A stretch of DNA of 64,000 bases, taken from the NCBI GenBank assembly GCA_017552965.1, contig JAFZNQ010000009.1, forward strand, positions 1-64,000, given 5' to 3'. Position 1 is the stretch's first letter; each line of letters opens with the position of its first letter. Shown in pieces: positions 44,667 to 53,292 of this stretch. Origin of the DNA: Abditibacteriota bacterium (GTDB lineage Bacteria > Armatimonadota > UBA5829). The notes below the pieces were generated by a model. The model was not told the origin of the DNA, ran no database searches, and saw only the letters and a list, made by a program, of their open reading frames with translations. Position numbers and translations under genes: made by a program.

Positions 44667-45368
44667 ATGGACAACGACGTGCTTGTTGTATTGCCGGCAT
44701 ACAATGAGGCAGATATCATAGCCGACACCATTGACAGCCTGCTCCTGCGATTCGATCCCAGACAGATCCTGGTGATAGACGACGGCAGCACTGACGGCAC
44801 TCCCCAGATAGCGTCGGCAAGAGGGGTCAGCGTCATATCCTTTGAAGAAAACAGAGGCAAGGGCGAAGCCATGAATCACGCCTGGCAGACTGTGCCCAGC
44901 AGTATATATCTGTTCGTGGACGCCGACCTGGGCACCGACGCAGGCAGGATGAGCGAGCTGCTGGAGCCTGTGGTAAACGGCTTTGCGGATATGTCTATAG
45001 CCGATCTCTCCGTGCACAAAAAGACCAGAGGCGGCTTTGGTCTCGTGAAGCTCCTTGCCTCCTGGGCTCTGGAGCATTATACAGGCTATTCTGCCGCCTG
45101 TCCCCTGTCCGGTCAGCGGGCTATCAGGCGCTATCTCATAGAAGATATAGGCGGCTTTGCATCGGGTTACGGCATAGAGCTGGATCTGACTATCTCCGCT
45201 CTGTGCAAAAAATACAAGCTGATCGAGGTGCCCATCAGCAACGTGGCGCATCGATTCACCGGCCGAAACCTGGCAGGCTTTATACACCGGGGCAGACAAT
45301 TCGTGCATCTGGTCAGGACTATATATCAATACAGACACAAATGGATGAGGTTCAAAAATGAAGCTTAG
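44667..45368 (+). CDS. Glycosyltransferase family 2
   Basis: A 233-residue GT-A fold transferase: VLPAYNEADIIADTI opening, VIDDGSTDGT, and the DxD metal motif in FVDADLGTD. The middle has no membrane segments, so it is cytoplasmic or membrane-associated. It probably passes a sugar to a lipid or nucleotide-linked acceptor made with its neighbours. It starts three bases after the mctB-like gene and overlaps the MraY-like gene by 11 bases. The sugar donor and acceptor cannot be read from sequence. Confidence 0.9.
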   Translation: MDNDVLVVLPAYNEADIIADTIDSLLLRFDPRQILVIDDGSTDGTPQIASARGVSVISFEENRGKGEAMNHAWQTVPSSIYLFVDADLGTDAGRMSELLEPVVNGFADMSIADLSVHKKTRGGFGLVKLLASWALEHYTGYSAACPLSGQRAIRRYLIEDIGGFASGYGIELDLTISALCKKYKLIEVPISNVAHRFTGRNLAGFIHRGRQFVHLVRTIYQYRHKWMRFKNEA

Positions 45369-46185
45369 TATCCTTCCTCTTGTCATCAGCTATGCCCTGC
45401 TGATATTGTGGGGCGTATTCCTTTCAGTGTTATATCGCAAAGGCTTTCTCACCCGGGAGAATTTTCAGAAAAAGCCCGTATTCATTTCCTACGGCCTTTT
45501 GGCTTATCCCGCCTGTCTTACCGGTATGATAGTCTTGTATGCGGCGTCAAATACCGATATCCACAGCCTGCTCAATTACGCAGTCATCCTGTCCCTGGTG
45601 TGGATAGGCGGAGCGCTGGACGACTTGTTCGGCTCCGGGAACGCCCGGGGCTTCAGGGGGCATATAGGCGCCCTCGTCAGGGAAAAAAGGATCACCACCG
45701 GCCTTGTCAAGATCCTTTTCGGCCTGCTGGCAGGCGCAGCAGCCGCCTACTATTTCAACTCCGCTTCAATAGTCAAGGGAGTCGTGGCCTTTTTGCTGAT
45801 ACCGCTGTCGGCCAACACGGTCAACCTGCTGGATCTTCGTCCCGGAAGAGCCTTTGCGGCTTTTGCCGTCTGCGCTCTGGTGGTACTCATTGCGTGCAGC
45901 TTCAGGATATATGACTGGAATATATGCGGCATCATATTTGCGGTCACCTGCATAGCATATTACTGGGACAGAAAGGGAGACGCCATGATGGGTGACGCCT
46001 GGTCCAACGTACTGGGAGCCTTCTTGGGCATCCTGGTCATCATGAATATGCCTTTGTGGTTCGGGATAGTCTGCGTGATCCTCAATATAGCGCTGCAGAT
46101 ATACAGCGAGACCCATTCCATCACCCGTCTGATAGAAAAGCATCACTTTCTCAGGATCATCGATTCACTCACGGGCATCAGATAA
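45358..46185 (+). CDS. MraY/WecA-like polyprenyl-phosphate glycosyl-1-phosphate transferase homologue
   Basis: A 275-residue membrane protein with about eight transmembrane helices. It retains the family acid pair in GGALDDLFG, the NTVNLLDLRPGRA loop (in place of the usual N..NL.DG.DG) and GDAWSNVLGA with its Asp. These place it in the phospho-MurNAc-pentapeptide/GlcNAc-1-P transferase family, which loads a sugar phosphate onto undecaprenyl phosphate. It is shorter than MraY and its diverged loop argues for a different sugar or role. It is last in the nine-gene operon and is followed by a terminator. Confidence 0.8.
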   Translation: MKLSILPLVISYALLILWGVFLSVLYRKGFLTRENFQKKPVFISYGLLAYPACLTGMIVLYAASNTDIHSLLNYAVILSLVWIGGALDDLFGSGNARGFRGHIGALVREKRITTGLVKILFGLLAGAAAAYYFNSASIVKGVVAFLLIPLSANTVNLLDLRPGRAFAAFAVCALVVLIACSFRIYDWNICGIIFAVTCIAYYWDRKGDAMMGDAWSNVLGAFLGILVIMNMPLWFGIVCVILNIALQIYSETHSITRLIEKHHFLRIIDSLTGIR

Positions 46186-46214
46186 GGCCCTCTCAAATAC
46201 AGGGGCTATTTTTT
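46185..46214 (+). terminator. Terminator of the nine-gene operon
   Basis: A 7-bp stem with one mismatch (46185-46191 with 46201-46207) followed by A and six T, starting at the stop codon's edge. Confidence 0.65.
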
Positions 46215-46224
46215 GCCCCGGGAC

Positions 46225-46253
46225 TTGCATATACAGGATAATTGTGGTATAAT
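46225..46253 (+). promoter_or_regulatory. Promoter of tRNA-Cys
   Basis: TTGCAT (46225-46230), 17-base spacer, TGGTATAAT extended -10 (TATAAT 46248-46253), eleven bases before the tRNA. It has the same -35 hexamer as the tRNA-Arg promoter. Confidence 0.87.
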
Positions 46254-46264
46254 ACTACTGTCGG

Positions 46265-46335
<71 letters not shown>

Positions 46336-46339
46336 CCAA

Positions 46340-46370
46340 AAACAGAGTATTTATTATGCTCTGTTTTTTA
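46340..46370 (+). terminator. Terminator of tRNA-Cys
   Basis: An 8-bp stem (46340-46347 with 46359-46366) with a T-run, starting two bases after the encoded CCA. hydF begins 25 bases later, so hydF is either read through or has a promoter that was not recognised. Confidence 0.8.
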
Positions 46371-46394
46371 TTTTGTCAGGTTGGTAAAGGCTCT

Positions 46395-47579
46395 ATGAAA
46401 GACACACCTGTTTCCGAAAGAATACGCATAGCGTTTGCCGGCAGAAGAAACGCCGGCAAATCATCGCTGATCAATGCTTTTACCTCTCAGGAGGTATCCA
46501 TAGTATCCGACGTGCCCGGGACCACCACCGATCCCGTGAGCAAGACCATGGAGCTCTTTCCTCTGGGGCCCGTGGTGATCACGGATACCGCAGGTCTGGA
46601 TGATACAGGCGTGTTGGGAGAGCTTCGTACAGCCAAAACCGAAGGGATCATAGACAGATCCGACATGGTCTTCGTGGTCATTTCGTCCGAATTTTCGGAC
46701 CTGTCTCTGGAAAAAGAGCTGATGGCCCGTCTCCGCAAAGCCGGCACCGATCATATCGTGTGCATGACCAAAAGCGATCTCGGTCCCGGCAGAGAAGCCC
46801 TGCTGGAAAAGGAGCTGGAGACCCGGGTGTTTCCTGTGAGCTCCACCGAAGGCACAGGTATCGAGGAGCTGCGGATATACGCAGGGAAAATGCGCTCCGA
46901 GGGCAGCAAGCCCCGCACCATTCTGGAAGGCTTGTGCTCCCCGGGCAGCAAAGTGCTGATGATCACTCCCATAGACGAATCGGCTCCCAAAGGCAGGATG
47001 ATACTCCCTCAGGTGATGACTCTCCGGGACTCTATGGACAGGCATTGTATCTGCGCCTGCGTGCAGCCGCAGGAGTATCCCGAGGCCCTGGAGATATTCC
47101 GGCCGGATCTGTGTATCACCGACTCTCAGGCCTTTGCCTTTGTGGATCAGGCTACGCCGGAATCTTTGCGTCTCACCAGTTTTTCCATACTGATGGCCAG
47201 AGCCAAGGGTGATCTGTCCCTGTTTTACGAAGGCGCTCAGGCCATTGACAGCCTGACCGACCACAGCAGGATACTTATTGCCGAAGCCTGCACCCATCAC
47301 GTCCAGAAAAATGACATAGGCACCGGGCTCATCCCGGACAAGCTGCGAAAATATACCGGCAAGTCTCTGGTCTTCGAAAAATCCTCCGGAGCCGATTTCC
47401 CTTCGGATCTGTCGGACTACGATCTGGTGATCCATTGCGGCGGCTGCATGATCTCCGCGAGAGACATGCGTCTCAGGCAAAATAAGGCCCGGGACCGGGG
47501 CGTGCCCATGACCAATTACGGCGTCCTGCTGGCCAAGCTGGGCGGCATTCTGGAAAGGGCTGCCGGATGGCTTCTGTGA
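46395..47579 (+). CDS. hydF: [FeFe]-hydrogenase H-cluster maturation GTPase HydF
   Basis: A 394-residue scaffold that assembles the diiron subcluster made by HydE and HydG. The GTPase domain carries G1 GRRNAGKSS, PGTTTDPVSKTMELFPLGPV, G3 DTAGLDDTG and G4 TKSD. The C-terminal [4Fe-4S] site CTHH...HCGGC is intact, and the final NYGVLLAKLGGILERA is a HydF signature. The frame is open from 46356, but the ATG at 46395 after AAAGG gives the usual N-terminus. HydE, HydG and the hydrogenase are not in the window but should exist. It overlaps hemW by 13 bases. Confidence 0.95.
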   Translation: MKDTPVSERIRIAFAGRRNAGKSSLINAFTSQEVSIVSDVPGTTTDPVSKTMELFPLGPVVITDTAGLDDTGVLGELRTAKTEGIIDRSDMVFVVISSEFSDLSLEKELMARLRKAGTDHIVCMTKSDLGPGREALLEKELETRVFPVSSTEGTGIEELRIYAGKMRSEGSKPRTILEGLCSPGSKVLMITPIDESAPKGRMILPQVMTLRDSMDRHCICACVQPQEYPEALEIFRPDLCITDSQAFAFVDQATPESLRLTSFSILMARAKGDLSLFYEGAQAIDSLTDHSRILIAEACTHHVQKNDIGTGLIPDKLRKYTGKSLVFEKSSGADFPSDLSDYDLVIHCGGCMISARDMRLRQNKARDRGVPMTNYGVLLAKLGGILERAAGWLL

Positions 47580-48688
47580 CCGGGCCGGAAGCAGTATATG
47601 TCCATATACCCTTTTGCAGGTCAAAATGCTATTATTGCGATTTTGATTCCTATGCTCACTCCGAGGGATATATGGATGACTACGTCCGCGCCTTGCTGAA
47701 AGAGATAGACTGCTCCGGCGTATATGACGCGCCGGTCAGGTCCGTATATTTCGGAGGCGGCACTCCCACCCTGCTCTCTCCCGGGGCGCTGGCTGCCGTG
47801 CTTGAAGCTCTTTCTGACAAATTTGACCTGTCCTCCGATTGCGAGATCACTCTCGAGGCAAATCCGGGAACGGTGAACGCAGGATCGCTGTCTCTATTAT
47901 GGAAGGCCGGCTTCAATCGTCTGTCCCTGGGTATCCAAAGCCTTGACCCCGGTCTGCTCAGGTCTCTGGGCAGGATCCATACTCCCGGGGAAGCCCGGCT
48001 TGCCGCAGAGGCTGCCCTTAAGGCGGGGTTTTGTAATCTGAATCTGGACATTATGTACAGATTGCCCGGTCAGACCATGGAGATGCTGGAGCGGGACCTG
48101 ACAGGCATACTGGAGCTCTGTCCCCGGCACATATCTGCTTATGAGCTCACTATAGCGGAAGGCACACCCTTCGGTCTCAGAAGACAGGAGATCGAGCAGG
48201 AGATATTGACGGACGCCAAGGACGCGTCGGACTTTTTGTGGGGAGTACTCTCCGCAAACGGCTATGAGAGATACGAGGTGTCCAACTATTCTCTCCGGGG
48301 ATGCAGGTCCCGTCACAATCTGAATTATTGGCGCAGAGGCGAGTATTACGGCTTCGGAGCAGGCGCCTGGTCCTTCGTCGCAGGATCCAGAAACAAAAAC
48401 ATCAGCCCCATACCGGAATACATAAGGAGGGTCGGGACTTCGGGACAGGCTGTGGAATATACCGAAAGGCTGAAGCCTGAGGAAGAGCTTACAGAGCTTC
48501 TGATGCTGGGCCTCAGGACCACAGAAGGCGTCAGGCTGAAGTCGCTGAAACGGTACTCTCCGGAGGCAGACGCCATCCTCGCCCGGGCAGTCTCTCTCCC
48601 GGGGCTGCTGATAAACGACGGCGAAAGCCTGAGGTGTACCCGGCGGGGCCTGGACCTGCTGAACTATATATTGGAAACCATCTTATAA
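47567..48688 (+). CDS. hemW: HemW family radical-SAM protein
   Basis: A 373-residue protein of the HemW (HemN-like) group, heme-binding radical-SAM proteins thought to deliver heme to apoproteins. The cluster motif HIPFCRSKCYYCDF (CxxxCxxC) is at residues 13-26, then YFGGGTPTLLSP, EITLEANPGT and RLSLGIQSLDP. The C-terminal HemW part with NLNYWRRGEYYGFGAGAWS is present. The extra HemN-specific N-terminus is absent, so coproporphyrinogen oxidase activity is unlikely. It overlaps hydF by 13 bases and is followed after six bases by an unknown gene. Confidence 0.92.
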   Translation: MASVTGPEAVYVHIPFCRSKCYYCDFDSYAHSEGYMDDYVRALLKEIDCSGVYDAPVRSVYFGGGTPTLLSPGALAAVLEALSDKFDLSSDCEITLEANPGTVNAGSLSLLWKAGFNRLSLGIQSLDPGLLRSLGRIHTPGEARLAAEAALKAGFCNLNLDIMYRLPGQTMEMLERDLTGILELCPRHISAYELTIAEGTPFGLRRQEIEQEILTDAKDASDFLWGVLSANGYERYEVSNYSLRGCRSRHNLNYWRRGEYYGFGAGAWSFVAGSRNKNISPIPEYIRRVGTSGQAVEYTERLKPEEELTELLMLGLRTTEGVRLKSLKRYSPEADAILARAVSLPGLLINDGESLRCTRRGLDLLNYILETIL

Positions 48689-48694
48689 ATAATT

Positions 48695-49921
48695 ATGAAG
48701 ATATCACAGAAAAAAGCGCTGTCAAAATACATACCCATTCTGATCGCCTTGATGGCGATCGCAGCCATAGCAGGCTTTGTGGCTCCGGAATACGAGAATA
48801 TCAAAGCCAGGATGTCTGCCATCAGTCCCTCTTCGGATACGGCCTATGACCCCAGTAATCTCTGGACTACGGCTCCCTTCCCCTCCGACAAAGTATTTGT
48901 GGCCGTCTCCAGGATCAATGGGATGGGAAAGATCAAATCCATCGCTCCTTCCGACTGCGGCATCTCCGTGACCGATGCCAAGGGCAATATCAGAAACATC
49001 AATCCTCTGGGTATCATCCTCAGCGAATACAAGGAAGACGAGGACAGCACGACCACCTTCGGACCGGGAGGGACGGTGGTCTCTTTTGAAAATGAAAAAC
49101 GCTTTGTGGTCAGGTCGGAAAAACGATCCCATACGGTCAGGACTGCCGGAGTGGTGAACACGGTCACCGTGGTGCCGGAGACTCCCGAGGATCCCGGGCT
49201 CTTTGCCATAGGCACCAACGCCAAGCGGCTTTGGCTGGTGCGCATCACCCCAAAGGGCTATCGTTATTCCAAGAAAAGGCTGCCGGGAGCTCCCGTCTTC
49301 AGCTGCTTTATGGACGGCAAGCTGTATATGCTGTGCGCAAACAACACCTGCATTTTCAGCTGGGACCCCGCCACAGACAAGACTCATATAGTCAATCTGC
49401 CCGAAGGCTTTTTTGACGATTGCGCCCTGTCAAGGATCTCGGATCTGGGCTTTATGCGCGAGGGTGAAAACGATCTGGTGATCATAGACAAGTCCGGCAA
49501 GACCGGCTTTGTCAGAAAATCTCCGGACAACGAGCTGAACGAGTACTTTACCTCACCCATGGGACGCTATCTGGCCATCATAGGCATCAGCACCATCGAA
49601 AGCCATGGCAAGAGCCTGAATGACGGCTATTCTGCCATTATCGATCTCACCATTGGCAAAAAGATCTGGGAGACTGAATATCTCATCAATTCCGAGAGGC
49701 TGATAGGAGTGCTGGAAGACGGGGATGCCCTGTGCTACGACCCTGCCGGCTATACTATCAGCAGAAAGTCCGGTGATATGCACAGCTCCGAGAAGCTCCT
49801 CACACTCCCCTGCCCCGTGAGCACTCTGGTCAGAAACAACAACAGTATGTACATCTTATGCGGGGGAGAATTGTGGATCATCAGACAGATCGCCGAGGGG
49901 AAAGGTCCTGCTGTTGAATGA
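48695..49921 (+). CDS. Membrane-anchored protein of unknown function, beta-propeller-like
   Basis: A 408-residue protein with a basic N-terminus and one membrane helix (about residues 13-30), then a beta-rich extracytoplasmic domain with repeated Gly/Trp/Asp turns (KLYMLCANNTCIFSWDP, DLVIIDKSGKTGFVR) that look like propeller blades. No family was recognised. It lies six bases after hemW and is probably co-transcribed with hydF-hemW. The uppP promoter overlaps its 3' end. A function should not be assumed from position. Confidence 0.55.
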   Translation: MKISQKKALSKYIPILIALMAIAAIAGFVAPEYENIKARMSAISPSSDTAYDPSNLWTTAPFPSDKVFVAVSRINGMGKIKSIAPSDCGISVTDAKGNIRNINPLGIILSEYKEDEDSTTTFGPGGTVVSFENEKRFVVRSEKRSHTVRTAGVVNTVTVVPETPEDPGLFAIGTNAKRLWLVRITPKGYRYSKKRLPGAPVFSCFMDGKLYMLCANNTCIFSWDPATDKTHIVNLPEGFFDDCALSRISDLGFMREGENDLVIIDKSGKTGFVRKSPDNELNEYFTSPMGRYLAIIGISTIESHGKSLNDGYSAIIDLTIGKKIWETEYLINSERLIGVLEDGDALCYDPAGYTISRKSGDMHSSEKLLTLPCPVSTLVRNNNSMYILCGGELWIIRQIAEGKGPAVE

Positions 49922-49942
49922 TATTTCCTGATGTGGTATAAT
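49914..49942 (+). promoter_or_regulatory. Promoter of uppP-SGNH operon
   Basis: TTGAAT (49914-49919, inside the last codons of the gene upstream), 17-base spacer, TGGTATAAT extended -10 (TATAAT 49937-49942). Confidence 0.85.
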
Positions 49943-49968
49943 AGCAATAACGGATACGGGGGCGTATA

Positions 49969-50883
49969 TTGAAAAACATATTATTATTTGCGCTGGTTTG
50001 TACGCTGTTTCTTTCCACGGGCTGCTTTGCCGCGGAGAAAGAGACACCCATGAACAATGTCCAGGCTGGCATCATAGGCGTAGTCGAAGGAGTCACCGAG
50101 TATCTGCCGGTCAGCTCCACGGGACACATCATGCTGACTCAGCGGCTGCTCGGTATAGACATGGAGGGCCAGCAACGGGAAAAAGCTGCGGACGCCTACG
50201 CCGTGTGCATCCAGCTGGGCGCTATCATCGCTGTTCTGGGTCTCTATCCCGGCAGGTTCAAAAGCATCCTGCTGGGCATCATGGGCAAGGACAAGGCAGG
50301 CCGCAGACTGCTCATGAACCTGCTTATCGCCATCCTGCCGGCGGCCGTGGCAGGTCTAATATTTCACAATCTCATCCAAAAATACCTGTTCGGCCTGTGG
50401 CCCATTGTGATAGCCTGGTTTGCCGGAGGCTTGCTGATGCTCATCATCAGTCCCCGCACTTCTCCCGACGTAGTCACAGGCAAGGAGCTTGACGAGATGG
50501 ACCCCATATCCGCACTCTGGATAGGCGTCATTCAATGCATAGCCATGTGGCCCGGCGTAAGCCGCAGCTTCAGCACCATCATAGGCGGCATATTTACGGG
50601 CTACAGTGTCAAAGCCAGTGTGGAATTCAGCTTTTTGCTGGGTGTGATCACTCTCGGAGCCGCCACACTGTACGAAGGGCACAAATACATCGGCGACGTG
50701 TTTGACATATACGGCTGGCTCCCTCCGGTGCTGGGCTGCGCCATAGCTTTTGTATCGGCGGTCATATCCATCAAATGGCTGGTAAACTATCTGAACAATC
50801 ACGGCATGCAGCTTTTTGGCTGGTACAGAATAGGCATAGCCTTCCTGTCTGTGTGTCTGATGATTTTCGGCGTAATGAAATAA
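49969..50883 (+). CDS. uppP: Undecaprenyl-diphosphate phosphatase UppP (BacA)
   Basis: A polytopic enzyme that recycles the C55 lipid carrier by dephosphorylating undecaprenyl diphosphate. The catalytic regions GVVEGVTEYLPVSSTGHIML and PGVSRSFSTI are intact and about eight membrane segments follow. The TTG at 49969, eight bases after a G-rich stretch, gives 304 residues and adds a signal-peptide-like segment (ILLFALVCTLFLSTGCFA) before the usual N-terminus. An ATG at 50050 gives a conventional 277-residue UppP. The first start fits the promoter distance better, but either is possible. Two SGNH genes follow. Confidence 0.92.
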   Translation: MKNILLFALVCTLFLSTGCFAAEKETPMNNVQAGIIGVVEGVTEYLPVSSTGHIMLTQRLLGIDMEGQQREKAADAYAVCIQLGAIIAVLGLYPGRFKSILLGIMGKDKAGRRLLMNLLIAILPAAVAGLIFHNLIQKYLFGLWPIVIAWFAGGLLMLIISPRTSPDVVTGKELDEMDPISALWIGVIQCIAMWPGVSRSFSTIIGGIFTGYSVKASVEFSFLLGVITLGAATLYEGHKYIGDVFDIYGWLPPVLGCAIAFVSAVISIKWLVNYLNNHGMQLFGWYRIGIAFLSVCLMIFGVMK

Positions 50884-50898
50884 TTGGAGGCATTTTTC

Positions 50899-52053
50899 AT
50901 GAAAAGACTCTGTGTATTGATCCTGACGCTGTTGAGCGTGTCTCTGTTTGCCCAGGCTCCCGAGACCCTCACCGGCGATCAGCTGGCAAAAGGACTGGTC
51001 AATCTGGGCAACACCAGGAATCTGCAGACCGTGTTTTTCAACGCGGATCATGGCAAAGAGATCAGCTGCGCTGTGATAGGCAGCCAGATAGCCGCAGGCT
51101 CCGGCTCTTCCAGCTGGAACAGCAACTGGATAGGCATTGTCAGCAAGGCCATCTACAAAAAGCATCCCTATATCAATCTGAAGGTCAACGACTGCTCCAT
51201 GTATATGAGCGATCCGGAGCAGGGAGCCATGCTGCTGCCCGCGCTGCTTAAGAGCGACCCTCTGGATCTGGCTTTTGCCGCCTATTCCGAGACCGACGAA
51301 TATTCGAAGGCCGCCTGCGAGGGCATCATCAGACAGCTGCTTGCCCGGGGCTCTGCGATCATTTGGATTCTGCCTCCGGACAGGGAGGCAGCTCGTGAGC
51401 AGACCGAGCTCATCAAGCATTACGGCATCGTGGGAGTGGATGCGCTGAAGGCCGTGGAAGACTCCATAGACTCAGGTCTCATCGATCCGGAGACGGATTT
51501 CTTCAACGAAAAGCATCAGCCCACCGACCTCTTCTACTCTTACGTAGCTCAGATCATCACCGACAAGCTGATAGATCACAGCGTAAAGAGCGGAAAGAAA
51601 TACGTGATGCCCGAACCCTTGGTCAGCGACCTGTTTGAGTACACGTCTTTTGTCAGCCCCGCCCGGACCCGCCCTCTCTCAAGCAATGGCTTCAGACTGA
51701 GGACCGAGCCAAACACCTGGGGCGCCTACAATCAGTACAGAAAAATGTGGGTGGCCAATGAGCCCGGCAGCGCCATGACCTGTCAGGCAGAGGGCACCTA
51801 TATAGACATAGTCATCAAAAAGCGGGCCACTGACGGCGGCTTTATCGAGGTCAGCGTTGACGGAGGAGAGCCTGTCATGGTGGATTGCTCCTATCCCGAC
51901 GGCTGGGACACCTGGAACAGATACAACGTAGCCTCCGGCCTGAAGCCGGGCCTCCATGAGGTCACCCTTACCGTGTCCGAAGAGATACCCCAGGGTTCTA
52001 CCGACACCTACGTCCAGGTGTGCGGCTTGATGACGGGAGGTATAGAGAAATGA
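50899..52053 (+). CDS. Secreted SGNH-fold protein, probably catalytically impaired
   Basis: A 384-residue exported protein (signal peptide core about residues 3-17, cleavage near FAQA) with an N-terminal SGNH-like domain and a C-terminal beta-sandwich. It is a paralogue of the next gene. Where the neighbour has IGGSVTEGAG and SVNDW, this copy has IGSQIAAGSG and SETDE; where the neighbour has DSVHPTDFG, it has NEKHQPTDLF. The catalytic Ser, Asn and Asp therefore appear lost and only His remains. Ligand binding without hydrolysis is likely. GGAGG eight bases before the ATG sets the start. Confidence 0.75.
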   Translation: MKRLCVLILTLLSVSLFAQAPETLTGDQLAKGLVNLGNTRNLQTVFFNADHGKEISCAVIGSQIAAGSGSSSWNSNWIGIVSKAIYKKHPYINLKVNDCSMYMSDPEQGAMLLPALLKSDPLDLAFAAYSETDEYSKAACEGIIRQLLARGSAIIWILPPDREAAREQTELIKHYGIVGVDALKAVEDSIDSGLIDPETDFFNEKHQPTDLFYSYVAQIITDKLIDHSVKSGKKYVMPEPLVSDLFEYTSFVSPARTRPLSSNGFRLRTEPNTWGAYNQYRKMWVANEPGSAMTCQAEGTYIDIVIKKRATDGGFIEVSVDGGEPVMVDCSYPDGWDTWNRYNVASGLKPGLHEVTLTVSEEIPQGSTDTYVQVCGLMTGGIEK

Positions 52054-53237
52054 AGCTGTTTATAGCTATCTGCCTGCTGACCTTTTTCCTGTCGGCGCAT
52101 GCTTATGCCGATATCCTCACCCGGCAGGAGCTGTCCGACGGCATCATCAACAAGGGTGATTACACCAGGCTTTGGAAGGTGATGGAAAAGGCTGCGTCCG
52201 GCGAACCCATATTGTTCTGTGTGATAGGCGGCTCCGTCACCGAAGGCGCCGGAGCTACCAGCTGGGAGACCGCCTGGGGCAACCATGCTTATAAGTGGTG
52301 GAGGAAGAACTTCCCCGGTACAAACATCACCTACAAAAACATAGCCATAGGCGCCACAGGCTCGGATTTCGGAGCCTATCGCCTCCCCTATCATCTGGCG
52401 CTGTTTACCCCCGACGTGGTCTGCGTGGAATATTCGGTCAACGACTGGGGAGAAATGGGCAACATAGGCTATGAGGGCGTCATCCGGCAGTGCCTGTCTC
52501 TGCCCAACCGGCCTGCGGTGGTATGCGTATGCCATATGAACCTGCAAGGGGTCAACAATCAGGAACACCATATCAAGGTGATCAAATACTATGACCTGCC
52601 TGCTGTCAGCATCAAAAACGCCGTATGGGACAACTGCGAAGCAGGCGCAAGGGACGTAAAGGAGATCATTGCCGACTCGGTCCATCCCACTGACTTCGGC
52701 CATGCCATGCTGGCCGAATTGGTGGCCAAAGATATCTTTGACAAGGCCAAAAAGACAAAGCCCGTAAAAATATCCCGGGTGGCTCACGAGACCCTGCCCG
52801 AGCCTCTGGTGACCGACGCGCTGCAATACACCAAATACTATTATCCTGCCTTTGTCAGGGCAAAGACGTCCGGCTGGAAGCAGAGGACCGAGAAGACAGA
52901 GATCATCAGCGCCAGGGACGTATACGGCTCCGACTGGATATCCGCACATCCCGGCAGTACTCTGGAATTCACTGTGACCGGCTCGGTCATATCCGTCTGC
53001 TATCAGCGCTATACACATGGCGGCGGGACCATCACCTGCTATATTGACGGCAAAGAGATCAAGACTCTCGACTGCGACTTTAGCGGAGGCTGGGGAGATT
53101 ATTGGGCCACGGATTATCTGGCCACGGATCTGGACAACACGGAGCACACTGTCACCTTTGTGTCGGGGCCCAATGCTCACGGCGGCTCCGACCACACCGC
53201 GGTCCTGACCTCGGTCATGACCGGAGGCGCAAAATAA
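52050..53237 (+). CDS. Secreted SGNH/GDSL-type hydrolase (putative carbohydrate esterase)
   Basis: A 395-residue exported protein (signal peptide cleaved near AYA). Block I is CVIGGSVTEGAGA with the nucleophile Ser, block III is YSVNDWGEM with the oxyanion Asn, and block V is DSVHPTDFGHAM with the Asp-His pair, so the catalytic set is complete. A C-terminal beta-sandwich (from about residue 255) may bind sugar. SGNH enzymes of this type often remove acetyl groups from polysaccharides. The ATG overlaps the preceding TGA (ATGA), with GGGAGG nine bases upstream. A long terminator follows. Confidence 0.85.
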   Translation: MKLFIAICLLTFFLSAHAYADILTRQELSDGIINKGDYTRLWKVMEKAASGEPILFCVIGGSVTEGAGATSWETAWGNHAYKWWRKNFPGTNITYKNIAIGATGSDFGAYRLPYHLALFTPDVVCVEYSVNDWGEMGNIGYEGVIRQCLSLPNRPAVVCVCHMNLQGVNNQEHHIKVIKYYDLPAVSIKNAVWDNCEAGARDVKEIIADSVHPTDFGHAMLAELVAKDIFDKAKKTKPVKISRVAHETLPEPLVTDALQYTKYYYPAFVRAKTSGWKQRTEKTEIISARDVYGSDWISAHPGSTLEFTVTGSVISVCYQRYTHGGGTITCYIDGKEIKTLDCDFSGGWGDYWATDYLATDLDNTEHTVTFVSGPNAHGGSDHTAVLTSVMTGGAK

Positions 53238-53244
53238 ACGTCTG

Positions 53245-53292
53245 AAGGCAAGCTGCCCGCGGGGCTTTTCCCGTGAGGCTCTTGCCTTTTTG
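53245..53292 (+). terminator. Long terminator of the SGNH operon
   Basis: Outer stem 53245-53252 with 53281-53288, an inner C/G-rich stem, then TTTTTT. The 3' arm contains the -35 hexamer of the next promoter. Confidence 0.85.

Noticed and set aside
47567-48688. HemN (oxygen-independent coproporphyrinogen III oxidase)
   Set aside because: The protein lacks the HemN-specific N-terminal region and has HemW-type length and C-terminal motifs.
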